A DNA stretch of 64,000 bases from Planctomycetota bacterium (lineage in GTDB: Bacteria; Planctomycetota; Uabimicrobiia; Uabimicrobiales; Uabimicrobiaceae): assembly GCA_029260735.1 (NCBI GenBank), contig JAJDCR010000148.1, positions 1 to 64,000 of the forward strand, in the 5' to 3' direction. Shown in pieces: positions 51,763 through 60,848 of the stretch. Position numbers and translations under genes: made by a program. A model generated the notes under the pieces. The model did not search any database, was not told where the DNA came from, and worked only from the letters and a program-made list of their open reading frames with translations. Numbering within the stretch: position 1 is the stretch's first letter; every line of letters starts with the position of its first letter.

Positions 51763-51789
51763 GTATCCCCTTCGGGGATATTTTTTTTC
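51763..51789. terminator. Terminator after ExbD operon
   Basis: Stem TATCCCC/GGGGATA with a short TTC loop, flanked by T8 on the plus side and by A5 (T5 on minus). It lies inside a wider 11-bp inverted repeat (GTTGAAATAAG at 51734, complement at 51815). It probably ends the minus-strand operon. Confidence 0.85.
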
Positions 51790-51848
51790 TTGGATTACAT
51801 CCCAAGACCTATGTTCTTATTTCAACCTAATCATTTCAATCCGTTTAA

Positions 51849-52496
51849 TCAGCGGTCTCTTTTCTCCAACTTCAACTTCACATTCTTCACCCCTGCACCA
51901 TTAATGCCATCTAGAACTGTGATAATGAAACCATAGTCGAGAGTGTGGTCTGCGGTTAAAACGATATCTTGTTGGAGAGTTTTGGAGACTTCTTGTTTTA
52001 GGTAAGAGCCGAGGTCTTTTAGTTCGATTTTGCTTTTTCCGACGTAAATCTGTCCGGCGGCATCGACGGAGACGGAGATTTTTTCTTGCTTACCTTTGGT
52101 TGTGTGTTTAGCTTTGGGGATTTGGATGTTTTTCACTTCGTGAATGGAAAAGGTCGCTGTTACCATAAAGAAAATGAGGAGGATGAAGGTAACATCGATC
52201 ATGGGGGTCATGTCAATGGTCATTTCGTCTTCGGAGGAAGAACGGCTTTCCCAGGGAAGCTTGGTGTCTCGGCCTGACATTACTCCTGAACCTAGGGTAT
52301 CAGGTGAAAAGTAGGCCACTAATTCGTCTATGCTAGAGGCAGGGGCCCACTTTTTGATTTCGGTGTTGGTGACATAATCGTCTGGCTCAATGCGTGCCTC
52401 TAGTATCCATGCTTTGATCGTAGCCAAAGGAAGTCCTTTGTATATTTTTTTGCTATCTCGCTTTCTTAAAGCCCAAAGCACCTCTTGCTCTGCCAT
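51849..52496 (-). CDS. exbD: ExbD/TolR-type protein with N-terminal GYF-like domain
   Basis: 215 residues from ATG 52496, which overlaps the ExbB stop (TAATG). The N-terminal 70 residues (WALRKRDSKKIYKGLPLATI, DDYVTNTEIKKWAPA) resemble GYF_2-type domains. Then come the ExbD TM helix with its key Asp (TIDMTPMIDVTFILLIFFMV) and the periplasmic domain. With ExbB it forms a proton-driven motor. The extra cytoplasmic domain is unusual and may bind a partner or control the motor. Confidence 0.88.
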   Translation of the reverse strand: MAEQEVLWALRKRDSKKIYKGLPLATIKAWILEARIEPDDYVTNTEIKKWAPASSIDELVAYFSPDTLGSGVMSGRDTKLPWESRSSSEDEMTIDMTPMIDVTFILLIFFMVTATFSIHEVKNIQIPKAKHTTKGKQEKISVSVDAAGQIYVGKSKIELKDLGSYLKQEVSKTLQQDIVLTADHTLDYGFIITVLDGINGAGVKNVKLKLEKRDR

Positions 52497-53116
52497 TACC
52501 CTTCTACCTCCTTGCGCTTGTTCATTAGTCGTAAGAATTTGGTTAGGCAATTGTACATTTCCAGCTCAAAGCTACGGATTTTTCCTTTGAAGTAAGCATG
52601 GATAAAAACAATAGGAATCGCCACCATCATTCCCCCAGCGGTCGTAACCAAAGCAAGTCCGATATTACTGGCCATTGCTTGCTGATCTCCTAACCCAATT
52701 TTGGCAATCACTTCAAAAGTTCCGATCATACCAATCACTGTTCCCAGTAGCCCTAACATGGGGGTACTTTTGGCAATGGTAACGAGAACATTTAGGTATT
52801 TTTCTAGCTTGGGTATCGCTCGCAATTGAATTTCTTCAATGAGCAGAGCTCGAATATCTTCGAGACTTTCTTCTTTATGCTTAAGCCCAATCAGGAGTAC
52901 TTTTGGGATCATTCCCTTACTTTGCTCGCAATAAGTAGTCGCTTCTTCGATTTTCCCCATCTTAATTGCTTTTTCTAGAGGAGGGAGAAACTTATCAACA
53001 TTGCAGTGCATTTCTTGAAAGGTGATAAAGCGTTCAATGGAAAATCCAAGAGCAACAATCGAACATAAAATAATAATATAAAGGACGGGACCTCCCGCCT
53101 GAATCAACTCAAACAT
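52496..53116 (-). CDS. exbB: ExbB/TolQ/MotA-type proton channel
   Basis: 206 residues with three TM helices. The conserved cytoplasmic/TM part reads STPMLGLLGTVIGMIGTFEVI and ALVTTAGGMMVAIP. AGGAG precedes the ATG, eight bases after the VWA gene. It forms the proton-conducting stator with the ExbD product. Confidence 0.92.
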   Translation of the reverse strand: MFELIQAGGPVLYIIILCSIVALGFSIERFITFQEMHCNVDKFLPPLEKAIKMGKIEEATTYCEQSKGMIPKVLLIGLKHKEESLEDIRALLIEEIQLRAIPKLEKYLNVLVTIAKSTPMLGLLGTVIGMIGTFEVIAKIGLGDQQAMASNIGLALVTTAGGMMVAIPIVFIHAYFKGKIRSFELEMYNCLTKFLRLMNKRKEVEG

Positions 53117-53124
53117 GAGTACTC

Positions 53125-54108
53125 CTAGCGTACGTAGTATTTTCCGCGGTTGTCTTCCGCCATTTTACCTAAAAAGATATGGTCTTGGGCACTTCCCAGG
53201 CCAATAGTGTGAATAATAATATTAGAAGAGGCGTTCCATAAACGGATTTGATGAAGAAGTCGAATCGGATCAGTGATTTCGCCCAGACTAGGAAGCCCAT
53301 CAGAAAGAAAGTATATGGTGTCTACTTTTGATCGTTTAGCAATACTAAAACTAGTGCGGACAGCTTCGTGGATGTTTGTGGAGTATCCCACCCGAGGAGT
53401 TTTATCTAACCAAAGGTTAGCCGCCTCTTTGTTTTCTTCCGTTGCTGGCACTGCTGTATCTTGCCAAGCGACAGCCCTATCTGCATAAATAACAACCGTA
53501 AAATTTTCTCCTGCATTGAGACTACGATAGGCATTTTTCAACTGGCGCTTTCCCTCTGCAAAATCCATACTTCCGGAAGTGTCCAACACAAAGATCATGC
53601 TTTTAGCAAAAATACGAACGCCATAAAATGTTTTTGGAGCAAGTGTCCCGTAGTTACTTCTCATAGAGATGTTCTTAGTGATATCATCGCTACTGGCTTT
53701 AAGTTGAGCCAAGTGTTGTTTTTTTGCTTCGAGCATTTTCTTGCGTTTTTCTTGGTATTCCTCAACTCCATCATCAAAGCTTTCTATGATTTCTTGATAT
53801 TCTTCCTCCATCTCTTTTAAATCAACGGGGGCTTCTTCAGAGATGGTTTTTTCTTCGAGGAGAGGAACATCGGAGGAGTTTTCTTGGGATCTATCCGTTT
53901 CAGAACTTTCTTCAAAGGAAGACTCAAAACCAATCGATAGTAAATCAGCTTCGGGGTCTCCTCCGGCCGGAAGAACAAACAGATAGAAAAAAATTAAAAA
54001 AAAGAAATGCACTGCCACAGAGATATGAAAACAACGCCAGGCTCTATGGTCTAAGGAAAATATTTTGGCAAATTTTTTCCAATGAACTTTCCCAGAAGTA
54101 GATTTCAT
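53125..54108 (-). CDS. Membrane-anchored VWA-domain protein
   Basis: 327 residues: cytoplasmic start, one TM helix (about 29-47, in the place TonB/TolA has one), an acidic and then coiled-coil periplasmic stalk (about 60-140), and a VWA domain (about 168-327) with an intact MIDAS (DTSGSMD at 176-182, later conserved Thr and Asp). It sits in the operon where a TonB-like energy transducer would be expected beside ExbBD, so it may couple the motor to an adhesive or protein-binding VWA head. That role is inference. Confidence 0.85.
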   Translation of the reverse strand: MKSTSGKVHWKKFAKIFSLDHRAWRCFHISVAVHFFFLIFFYLFVLPAGGDPEADLLSIGFESSFEESSETDRSQENSSDVPLLEEKTISEEAPVDLKEMEEEYQEIIESFDDGVEEYQEKRKKMLEAKKQHLAQLKASSDDITKNISMRSNYGTLAPKTFYGVRIFAKSMIFVLDTSGSMDFAEGKRQLKNAYRSLNAGENFTVVIYADRAVAWQDTAVPATEENKEAANLWLDKTPRVGYSTNIHEAVRTSFSIAKRSKVDTIYFLSDGLPSLGEITDPIRLLHQIRLWNASSNIIIHTIGLGSAQDHIFLGKMAEDNRGKYYVR

Positions 54109-54120
54109 CGAAAGGCACCC

Positions 54121-55101
54121 TTAACGTAAAGTACTCAACACAAGTTTTATGATAGTGAGAAAAAATCCCACATAAACCAAAAATACAATATCGGCTAAGC
54201 CAAAAGAAATCTTCTTGGGAGAAGAAATTTCCTCTGAGAGCATCATCGGAATTGTTCTTGGTAGAATAGAAATCGTTTCTTCTTTGTATTTACCTTTGGC
54301 CAAATAATTTATCGGAGGATGCTCTTTAATTCCCGACTCTTCTTCTTCAAAAAGCTCTAATCCTAGATAGGGGGAAAAATCTTTCGAGAAAGCGACAGTC
54401 CCTAGGATATCTCCTTCGTTGACAACGTCCCCCAAAGCCCAATTTTTTTGATGATTAGAATCTACAATGGGCAAAATATTGTGGTAACCCCAAGTAAAAC
54501 CATCTCGCAGTCTCTGAATTCTTATGTAACCAGCTTGCCCTTTAGAAGATAAAAAAATTTCGACAATTCGTCCATCTTCTAAAGCAACTATTTTTTCGTT
54601 GAAATCAGATTTTAAAAAGAGTAAAGAAGAAGGATTTTTATCCTTGCTCTGGCTAGTTTGGTTCGTTTTGCTAGTTTTGTAAATCTGGTATTCTTTCTTG
54701 GGGTAGAGAAAAGGGCTATTTCCTCCCGGAGAATCCACTTCCAAATCCCCTAAGAATTGAGCTTCTGAAGAGGCCGGAAAAAGTAGGTAGATCTTGCCTT
54801 CTCCCTCAGGGTGTTCCTCTGTAATAAGCAAGTTCCCTTGGTAAAATCCAGGAGAAACAGTCGTCACTAAAAAACTGTATTGTTCTTTGTCTATTTCCCA
54901 GTAAATTTGAGGGGCTTTTTCTAGAGCGGAGTTTTCTCTCTGCGCTTCTAGATTAACTCGCACTTCCACCATTCCTACTTGCAAACGGGGAGTAGAAATC
55001 TCTACTTTTATCAAAGGTTTATTTTTATTAGGCTCTTCTTGGGCAGATAAAGAAAGGCCCAAGGAGAGACAAAAGCAAAAAAGAATAAAGTAATTCTTCA
55101 C
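54121..55101 (-). CDS. Membrane protein with degenerate LytM/M23-like domain
   Basis: 326 residues from GTG 55101 (AAGGAG seven bases upstream). Signal peptide ending LSLSAQ, a beta-rich N-terminal domain, then an M23-like fold (about 175-265: DGRIVEIFLSSKGQAGYIRI, GDVVNEGDILGTV) without the zinc-binding His/Asp set, and a C-terminal TM helix. Degenerate LytM proteins usually regulate cell-wall enzymes or act as scaffolds. Placed between the response regulator and VWA gene. Confidence 0.72.
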   Translation of the reverse strand: MKNYFILFCFCLSLGLSLSAQEEPNKNKPLIKVEISTPRLQVGMVEVRVNLEAQRENSALEKAPQIYWEIDKEQYSFLVTTVSPGFYQGNLLITEEHPEGEGKIYLLFPASSEAQFLGDLEVDSPGGNSPFLYPKKEYQIYKTSKTNQTSQSKDKNPSSLLFLKSDFNEKIVALEDGRIVEIFLSSKGQAGYIRIQRLRDGFTWGYHNILPIVDSNHQKNWALGDVVNEGDILGTVAFSKDFSPYLGLELFEEEESGIKEHPPINYLAKGKYKEETISILPRTIPMMLSEEISSPKKISFGLADIVFLVYVGFFLTIIKLVLSTLR

Positions 55102-55133
55102 GAGAATTCTCCTTTTCACTAAGGCGCTTGTGC

Positions 55134-56570
55134 TTAAACTAATTCTCGAGGATTGATCCCCAACTCGCGAAGTTTCTGCTGCAAACTTTGCCTTGGCATA
55201 TCTAAAGCTTGTGCGGTCTGAGTGACATTTCCGTTATGCTCTTGCAAACGTTTTTGAATGAAGGCTTTTTCGAATTCATGAACAAAAGCTTTTTTAGCAT
55301 CTTTGAAAGAAATTTCTTCATTGCTCAGAAAGCTATTCAAAAGTCCGATCAGTTTTTGCTCGGTGGGGGTGAGAGAGTCGTTACTAGTAGCCCTAGTTAA
55401 ACCACGAAAAACATTAGGCGGTAAATCTTCATCTGTGATAATTTCATCAGAAGAGAGTACAACCATCTTTTCAATCGTGTTTTTAAGTTCACGAACATTA
55501 CCAGGCCAGCAGTAATTAATCATTTTTTGGAGAGTTTCAGGAGCAAAAGCTTCGATCTGTTTTTTGTATTTTTTAGTAAAAAGCTTTAGAAAATGATTGA
55601 TCAATAAAGGAATATCCCCCCCTCGTTCTCGCAAAGGGGGAAGATGAATATCGACCACTCGAATTCGATAGTATAGATCCTCTCGAAAATTAGCTTCTTC
55701 AATTTCTTGGCTCAAATCTTTATTTGTCGCAGCAATAAAACGAACATCTGCTTCGTAACTAGTATTCCCTCCTAGCCTTTCAAAGATTCGATCATTGAGA
55801 ACACGCAACACTTTAGCTTGCATGTCTATTCCCATATCACCAATTTCATCGAGAAACAAACTACCTTCATCTGCCTCTTCCAATTTTCCTTTACGCTCTT
55901 TCGCTCCAGTAAAAGCCCCTTTTTCTGTTCCAAAAAGCTCGCTTTCTACTAGATTATCAGGAACAGAAGCACAGTTTAAAGGAATAAATTTCTTATTAAC
56001 CCGATCACTTCTTCGGTGAATTTCTTGAGCAACAATTTCTTTTCCGGTGCCACTTTCTCCTGTAATCAAAACAGTGACATCTGTGCTAGCGACTTTTCCC
56101 ACTAAGTCGTAAACACGCCGCATGGCATCGGACTCTCCAATCAACTCACCAAAGCTCTCCTTTAGTTTTATCTCTTCTCGAAGTTTTTTATTCTCTTTTC
56201 GTAAAGCACGTTTTTCGAGAGCATTTCTAGCAATAAGACGCAACTCATCCACATCGTAAGGCTTTGCTAAATAATCATAAGCACCTTTTTTCATAGCTTC
56301 CACGGCGATTTTTTCCGAGCCATGTGCAGTAACAACTATGACCAAGGGAGGGTCGTTCAACTTTTTAATTCTCCGAAGAGCCTCCATGCCATCCATCTCG
56401 GGCATATTTAAATCCAGAAAAGCGATATCCGGTTGCTTGCTCTTAATTTGTTCCAGAGCAGCCTTACCATTTTCTGCTTCACAAAGATCGTAATCTTCTT
56501 TGTCTAAAGCTCTTCTCATTCCAAAACGAGCAGCTCGCTCATCATCTATAATTATTATACTTCCTGGCAT
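55134..56570 (-). CDS. NtrC-family sigma-54 response regulator
   Basis: 478 residues: receiver domain (phospho-Asp in AFLDLNMPEMDG), AAA+ domain with Walker A GESGTGKE, the sigma-54 contact loop GAFTGA, Walker B-type EADEGSLFLDEIG and Arg finger region, then a Fis-type helix-turn-helix (GNVTQTAQALDMPRQSLQQKL). It activates sigma-54 promoters after phosphorylation; no histidine kinase gene is in the window. It heads the LytM-VWA-ExbBD operon. Confidence 0.93.
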   Translation of the reverse strand: MPGSIIIIDDERAARFGMRRALDKEDYDLCEAENGKAALEQIKSKQPDIAFLDLNMPEMDGMEALRRIKKLNDPPLVIVVTAHGSEKIAVEAMKKGAYDYLAKPYDVDELRLIARNALEKRALRKENKKLREEIKLKESFGELIGESDAMRRVYDLVGKVASTDVTVLITGESGTGKEIVAQEIHRRSDRVNKKFIPLNCASVPDNLVESELFGTEKGAFTGAKERKGKLEEADEGSLFLDEIGDMGIDMQAKVLRVLNDRIFERLGGNTSYEADVRFIAATNKDLSQEIEEANFREDLYYRIRVVDIHLPPLRERGGDIPLLINHFLKLFTKKYKKQIEAFAPETLQKMINYCWPGNVRELKNTIEKMVVLSSDEIITDEDLPPNVFRGLTRATSNDSLTPTEQKLIGLLNSFLSNEEISFKDAKKAFVHEFEKAFIQKRLQEHNGNVTQTAQALDMPRQSLQQKLRELGINPRELV

Positions 56571-56671
56571 AGTAAAATTTTCCTGCCTTAAGAGTCTTTA
56601 TAATGGCAGACTCAAAGAGAAAGATTTCGATATAAAATTCCACTTTCATCAATAAAAAATAGAATTCTCAT

Positions 56672-57781
56672 TTAAGATTTTCTTGTGCTATATTGATAGA
56701 ACTCGACTTTACTTTCCAGAGAAGAGCAAACTTTGCCATACCATCTTCTCATTCTTAGATTTGACCAACCGTAGACATAACCATACTGGACAATACGAAC
56801 AACTTCTTGGCGGGATATCTTAACAGGATTCTCTAGGCAAAATAATCTTTCACTAAAGACAGCCTCTTCGAGTGATTTTATAGCCATCATGAGAGGAAGA
56901 AAACAAAACAGCCTAACTTTGTAAGCTTTTCTAGGCAAGAGACAAGAGTATTCTAGAGCATTATCCAAATGTTCCTTTGCCCGCACAACAATTTTATACA
57001 TCAATTCCTGGCTTGCTCGTCGATTATCTAAGTCTAAGAAACCTCCTTGGGCTAAATCCATCTCGCTCAGAAGATCTCCTGGCAGATAACACCACCCTCG
57101 ATGATAATCAACAACAGAATCTTTCACAATGTTTGTCAACTGCAAACCTAAACCAAAGGAGGTAGAGTGTTTTGTGAGTTCTTCGCCAAGACTATCATTA
57201 ATACAAGGGTAATGATGACGAAAAAGACCTGTTAAGAGATGCCCTACAGTGCCTGCCACATAGTAGCAATAATCTTCTAAGTCATCCATAGAGTAAAGAA
57301 AGGTGACTTGAGATTTCTCCTGGTCTTTACGCAAAGCGTAAAGACCCATTCCCAAAGCAAGTTCTGTAACCCACTCAGTGATATGTTCTTGTATTTCTGG
57401 AGGGAACTCAAAGAAACATTCCAAAACATAATGGCTATTTTGTGTCAAAATAGCATCTGGTCCCGTTTTACTTAGTTTCTGACAAGCTTGGTTAAACTCC
57501 TGGCAATTTTTAACTCCTTGAGGATCAGTGAGGAGTTGTGTAAATTTTTTGAGCAAAGAATCCTTGGTCTTGGGAAGTAGTCCAGGATCATCTTCTACGG
57601 TATCTGCTATGCGACAAAGAAGATAAGAAATAAGGACTTGAAAACTTAATTCAGAAGGTAGTTTGCCCACATTGACAGCAAAGGTTCTCGAAACTGTAGG
57701 AAACATGATATCGCAAAAACGGCGGGCCGAAATCTCTTGTTTTTCTTCTAAGCACCGCTGGAGGCTTTGAAAATCCTTCAC
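56672..57781 (-). CDS. Squalene/phytoene synthase family (squalene synthase-like)
   Basis: 369 residues starting at GTG 57781, three bases after the upstream gene's stop. First Asp-rich motif DTVEDD (60-65), the SRTFAVNVGKLP segment (31-42) and second motif KDSVVDYHRGWCYLP match the farnesyl-diphosphate farnesyltransferase type better than bacterial phytoene synthases. It joins two prenyl diphosphates head to head, giving squalene or a related product for hopanoid/sterol-like lipids. Downstream cyclases are not in the window. Confidence 0.88.
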   Translation of the reverse strand: MKDFQSLQRCLEEKQEISARRFCDIMFPTVSRTFAVNVGKLPSELSFQVLISYLLCRIADTVEDDPGLLPKTKDSLLKKFTQLLTDPQGVKNCQEFNQACQKLSKTGPDAILTQNSHYVLECFFEFPPEIQEHITEWVTELALGMGLYALRKDQEKSQVTFLYSMDDLEDYCYYVAGTVGHLLTGLFRHHYPCINDSLGEELTKHSTSFGLGLQLTNIVKDSVVDYHRGWCYLPGDLLSEMDLAQGGFLDLDNRRASQELMYKIVVRAKEHLDNALEYSCLLPRKAYKVRLFCFLPLMMAIKSLEEAVFSERLFCLENPVKISRQEVVRIVQYGYVYGWSNLRMRRWYGKVCSSLESKVEFYQYSTRKS

Positions 57782-57784
57782 CCT

Positions 57785-58162
57785 CTACACCTCTTGTTTT
57801 TCAATGCCAAATTGTTCTCTTAGCTCCTCAACTTTTTCTTCTTCCCCTATAGCAGTGTAAGCAGCAATAGTGAAGTGAAATTTACCCTTACTCTGGGCAT
57901 TTTTTGCTAATTTTTGCCACTCTTCTTTCGAAAGGGCACTATCTCCTTGGATTTTTTGAGCTAAAAAAGCATCTCCATCTTCAATAGCAATCGCTTTGAT
58001 TTTAACAAGCCCCTCTTCATCTTCGATTTTATCGAAGCAGTCGCAAGCATCGTTGTAGTTTTTTCTTTCTAAGTAAGCAAATCCAAGTTCTTTTAGTTTG
58101 CTTTGTCCTTCTTTTTGATTGTAAATCCATTCTCTTTTTTCGAGAGGATCTGGGAGCTTCAT
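57785..58162 (-). CDS. TPR-like helical protein
   Basis: 125 residues with one or two TPR-like helix pairs (LKELGFAYLERKNYNDACDCF; FHFTIAAYTAIGEEEKVEEL). Soluble, acidic. GAGG precedes the ATG. Upstream of and coupled to the squalene synthase gene. Function unknown. Confidence 0.72.
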   Translation of the reverse strand: MKLPDPLEKREWIYNQKEGQSKLKELGFAYLERKNYNDACDCFDKIEDEEGLVKIKAIAIEDGDAFLAQKIQGDSALSKEEWQKLAKNAQSKGKFHFTIAAYTAIGEEEKVEELREQFGIEKQEV

Positions 58163-58202
58163 AGGAAAACCTCTTTTTATTGAAGACTTTTTCTTTGAAA
58201 CT

Positions 58203-58236
58203 AGGGTGTCATAAAATTTATATTGGTGACACCCTA
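58203..58236. terminator. Hairpin with TAGGGTGTCA arms
   Basis: Perfect 10-bp arms with a 14-base AT-rich loop upstream of the TPR-like gene. The arm sequence resembles the TAGGGCGTGTCA repeat at 25380. The rest of 58163-58540 shows no gene. Confidence 0.5.
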
Positions 58237-58540
58237 ACCAAAAATAGTTTTAAAATAGTTTTAAAGAAACCGTCTATTGATCATAAACACCATCTAAAAG
58301 CTTGATATACCTTATTTAGAGAACATTTCATTATAGATGAAAATGATTTCGATGTCAAAATCTTTGTTTTAGTAAATTTAGAAACTTTCTTGTTCAGTCA
58401 CTTATCATATCATATAATTTTAGATAACAGAGCATAAGGGAGTGTGGAAATTTTAGATGTTTAAAGTGAGAAACCAAAGTTTTTCGTTATCAACTAGTCA
58501 ACTCCCATGAAAAACCCAAAGAAAAACGGGAAGTAAATAC

Positions 58541-60205
58541 ATGAGTGAAAAATTTCAAACGGAAAGAATCCGCAAACGAGATGGTTCCGTCACATCTTTT
58601 GATGTAGAGAAAATAAAACAAGCGATTATGGCAGCAGCACAATCGGTAGGGGAAAATAAAGAAAAGATTTCTACCGAAGTCACAGATGCCGTTTTAAAAA
58701 GAATCCAAAAAAAGTTCTCTCCTTCTGAAGTTCCCTCTGTTGAGGAAATTCAAGACATGGTAGAACATGCCTTAGTGGATAAAAACTATCCCAAAATTGC
58801 CAAGGCCTACATTGTTTACCGTCATGAAAGAAGCAAACTCAGAGAACAAGGAGATGATTTTGTCTTTCCTCTACCTCATCGTATTTCACATGTAGTTAAA
58901 CGTAATGGAGAAGCGACCGAATTTAACCAAGAAAAGATTACAGTTGCTATTTATAAATCAGCGGGATCTTTGGGAGTTCACGACCGACCTCTATGCGAAA
59001 AACTCTCCAATGAAGTCACGTGGTACCTAAGCCAAACTTACTCAACCCAAGACCCTCCTCATATAGAGGATATCCAAGACATAGTGGAAAGAGTTTTAAT
59101 CCAGAGAAACTATCCTGACATTGCCAAGGCATATATAATCTATCGAAAAAACCGTAGTGCTATGCGAGTGCAAAAACAAGAAACTCAACGAGAGATTATT
59201 CCTTATAAAAAACTATGGCAAACTCTCCATTTTAACGCAGAGAACTCTTGCTACCGAGTGGATCAATTAAACGAGCATATCCGTTCAGGAAATTTGCCTG
59301 ACCTAGTTGCCAAAGCAGAAAATTCTTATCACCAGGATGTCCAGCGTTGCGCTCAGCAAATTGCGGAAAAACAAGGCAAAATCCGTATGGTTATTATTGC
59401 TGGCCCTTCTAGTTCGGGAAAAACGACCACTACAATAAAATTAGCCGAGCATTTACAAAAAAGTGGCTTTGAACTAGTGGCTTTGAATGTCGATAACTAT
59501 TACCACAATGTAGAATGCCACCCTCAAGATGAATTTGGAGATTACGACTATGAAACTCCAGAAGCCATTGATCTTCCCCTAATTAATCGTCATTTAAAGG
59601 AACTCTTAGAAGGAAAGACAATTGAGTCTCCTCATTTTGATTTTAAAACAGGAAAGCGACAGGAGAAAACAACTCCTATAACTCTTAAGGAAAATCAAAT
59701 AGTTTTAATTGATACTTTGCACGGCCTCTACGATGGTCTAAGTTCTTCCGTCGAAAATCATTTTAAATTTAAAGTTTACGTCGAGACATTTAGCCAAATA
59801 AAAGACACTGACGGACAATTTGTGCGCTGGACAGACACACGACTTTTACGTCGTATGGTAAGAGACAAAGCTCAGCGATCTTGCTCACCTCGTAATACCC
59901 TAGAGCATTGGCACTATGTCCGTCGCAGTGAGCTAAAACATATTATTCCTTACATTCCAAAGGTAGATTACATCATCAATGGTTCTCTTTGTTATGAACT
60001 GCCTATCTTAAAAAAGTATCTCTTTGAATATATTTGCCAGTTTGCTCAAGATTACGAAGACCAACCCAAGAGACACGATGCTTTTTTACGAGCAAGTCGA
60101 TTAGAAAAACTTTTGCAAAGCGTTGCCAACATTGAAGACGACAGCTGTATCCCCGAGGATTCTCTATTGCGAGAATTTATCGGAGGTAGCATTTATAAAT
60201 ATTAG
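58541..60205 (+). CDS. Double ATP-cone/uridine kinase-like fusion
   Basis: 554 residues. Two ATP-cone domains (about 7-100: RIRKRDGSVTSFDVEKI; and 115-210: VVKRNGEATEFNQEKI) precede a P-loop kinase domain (Walker A GPSSSGKT at 288-295, then ALNVDNYYHN, FDFKTGKRQ, LIDTLHGLYD) of the uridine kinase/phosphoribulokinase type. ATP cones sense ATP/dATP, best known from ribonucleotide reductase. The fusion suggests a nucleoside kinase under nucleotide control. Similar fusions are known in other bacteria. Confidence 0.88.
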   Translation: MSEKFQTERIRKRDGSVTSFDVEKIKQAIMAAAQSVGENKEKISTEVTDAVLKRIQKKFSPSEVPSVEEIQDMVEHALVDKNYPKIAKAYIVYRHERSKLREQGDDFVFPLPHRISHVVKRNGEATEFNQEKITVAIYKSAGSLGVHDRPLCEKLSNEVTWYLSQTYSTQDPPHIEDIQDIVERVLIQRNYPDIAKAYIIYRKNRSAMRVQKQETQREIIPYKKLWQTLHFNAENSCYRVDQLNEHIRSGNLPDLVAKAENSYHQDVQRCAQQIAEKQGKIRMVIIAGPSSSGKTTTTIKLAEHLQKSGFELVALNVDNYYHNVECHPQDEFGDYDYETPEAIDLPLINRHLKELLEGKTIESPHFDFKTGKRQEKTTPITLKENQIVLIDTLHGLYDGLSSSVENHFKFKVYVETFSQIKDTDGQFVRWTDTRLLRRMVRDKAQRSCSPRNTLEHWHYVRRSELKHIIPYIPKVDYIINGSLCYELPILKKYLFEYICQFAQDYEDQPKRHDAFLRASRLEKLLQSVANIEDDSCIPEDSLLREFIGGSIYKY

Positions 60206-60227
60206 AAACAAGTGCTCCAGGTAGAGT

Positions 60228-60279
60228 ATTTAGAAAGAGCCACTAGAAAGAGCATTTAGAAAGAGCCACTAGAAAGAGG
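60228..60279 (+). repeat. 26-bp tandem repeat before P-loop kinase gene
   Basis: Units 60228-60253 and 60254-60279 are identical except for the last base. The second unit supplies the AAAGAGG ribosome binding site of the TTG start at 60285, so the duplication touches the translation signal. Confidence 0.8.
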
Positions 60280-60284
60280 ATACT

Positions 60285-60836
60285 TTGAGCAAGAAGAAAA
60301 TTATCGGAGTTACCGGAGAAAAAGGGAAAGGGAAAACAACACTTGTCCATGTTCTTATCTATCTCCTGAGTATCAACGGACATTCCGCTGTGGTCATTAA
60401 CTTTGCCGACTACATAAAGAAAATCGCTCGAGAATGTTTTGGCCGCGACATAGGAAGCATTCATGGTAAACTAAGTAAATCAGACAGAGAGTTGCTATGC
60501 AAAATTGGAGATGCTCTCAGAGAAATAGACCAAAGTTGTTTAGTAAATGTTGTTAGTCAAAAAATTAAATCAAGTAACGGCTTCGTTATTATTGGAGATG
60601 TTCGTCTCAAACGAGAAGCAGAGATGATTCGTAGCTATGGAGGGATCATCATTGGAATGGAAAGTAAAATGTTTGACCGAAAAGAAAACTATCTCAAAAA
60701 CCACATTACGGAGAAAGAAGTCTCTGGTATAAAGCCAGAGTTTCAAATTATCAACGAAGGAACCTTTGCTGATCTCATAACAGAAAGCAAAAAGGTTCTC
60801 TCGCATTTTTCACCAAATCGCCGTTGGAAAAGTTAG
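60285..60836 (+). CDS. P-loop (d)NMP-kinase-like NTPase
   Basis: 183 residues starting at TTG 60285 with AAAGAGGA just upstream. P-loop GEKGKGKTT at about 11-19, a substrate-type region FADYIKKIARECFG, and IGDVRLKREAEMI (Walker B/LID-like) resemble phage-type deoxynucleoside monophosphate kinases. Placement beside the uridine kinase fusion fits nucleotide metabolism. Moderate confidence in the substrate. Confidence 0.68.
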   Translation: MSKKKIIGVTGEKGKGKTTLVHVLIYLLSINGHSAVVINFADYIKKIARECFGRDIGSIHGKLSKSDRELLCKIGDALREIDQSCLVNVVSQKIKSSNGFVIIGDVRLKREAEMIRSYGGIIIGMESKMFDRKENYLKNHITEKEVSGIKPEFQIINEGTFADLITESKKVLSHFSPNRRWKS

Positions 60837-60848
60837 CAGGGGAAAAAA

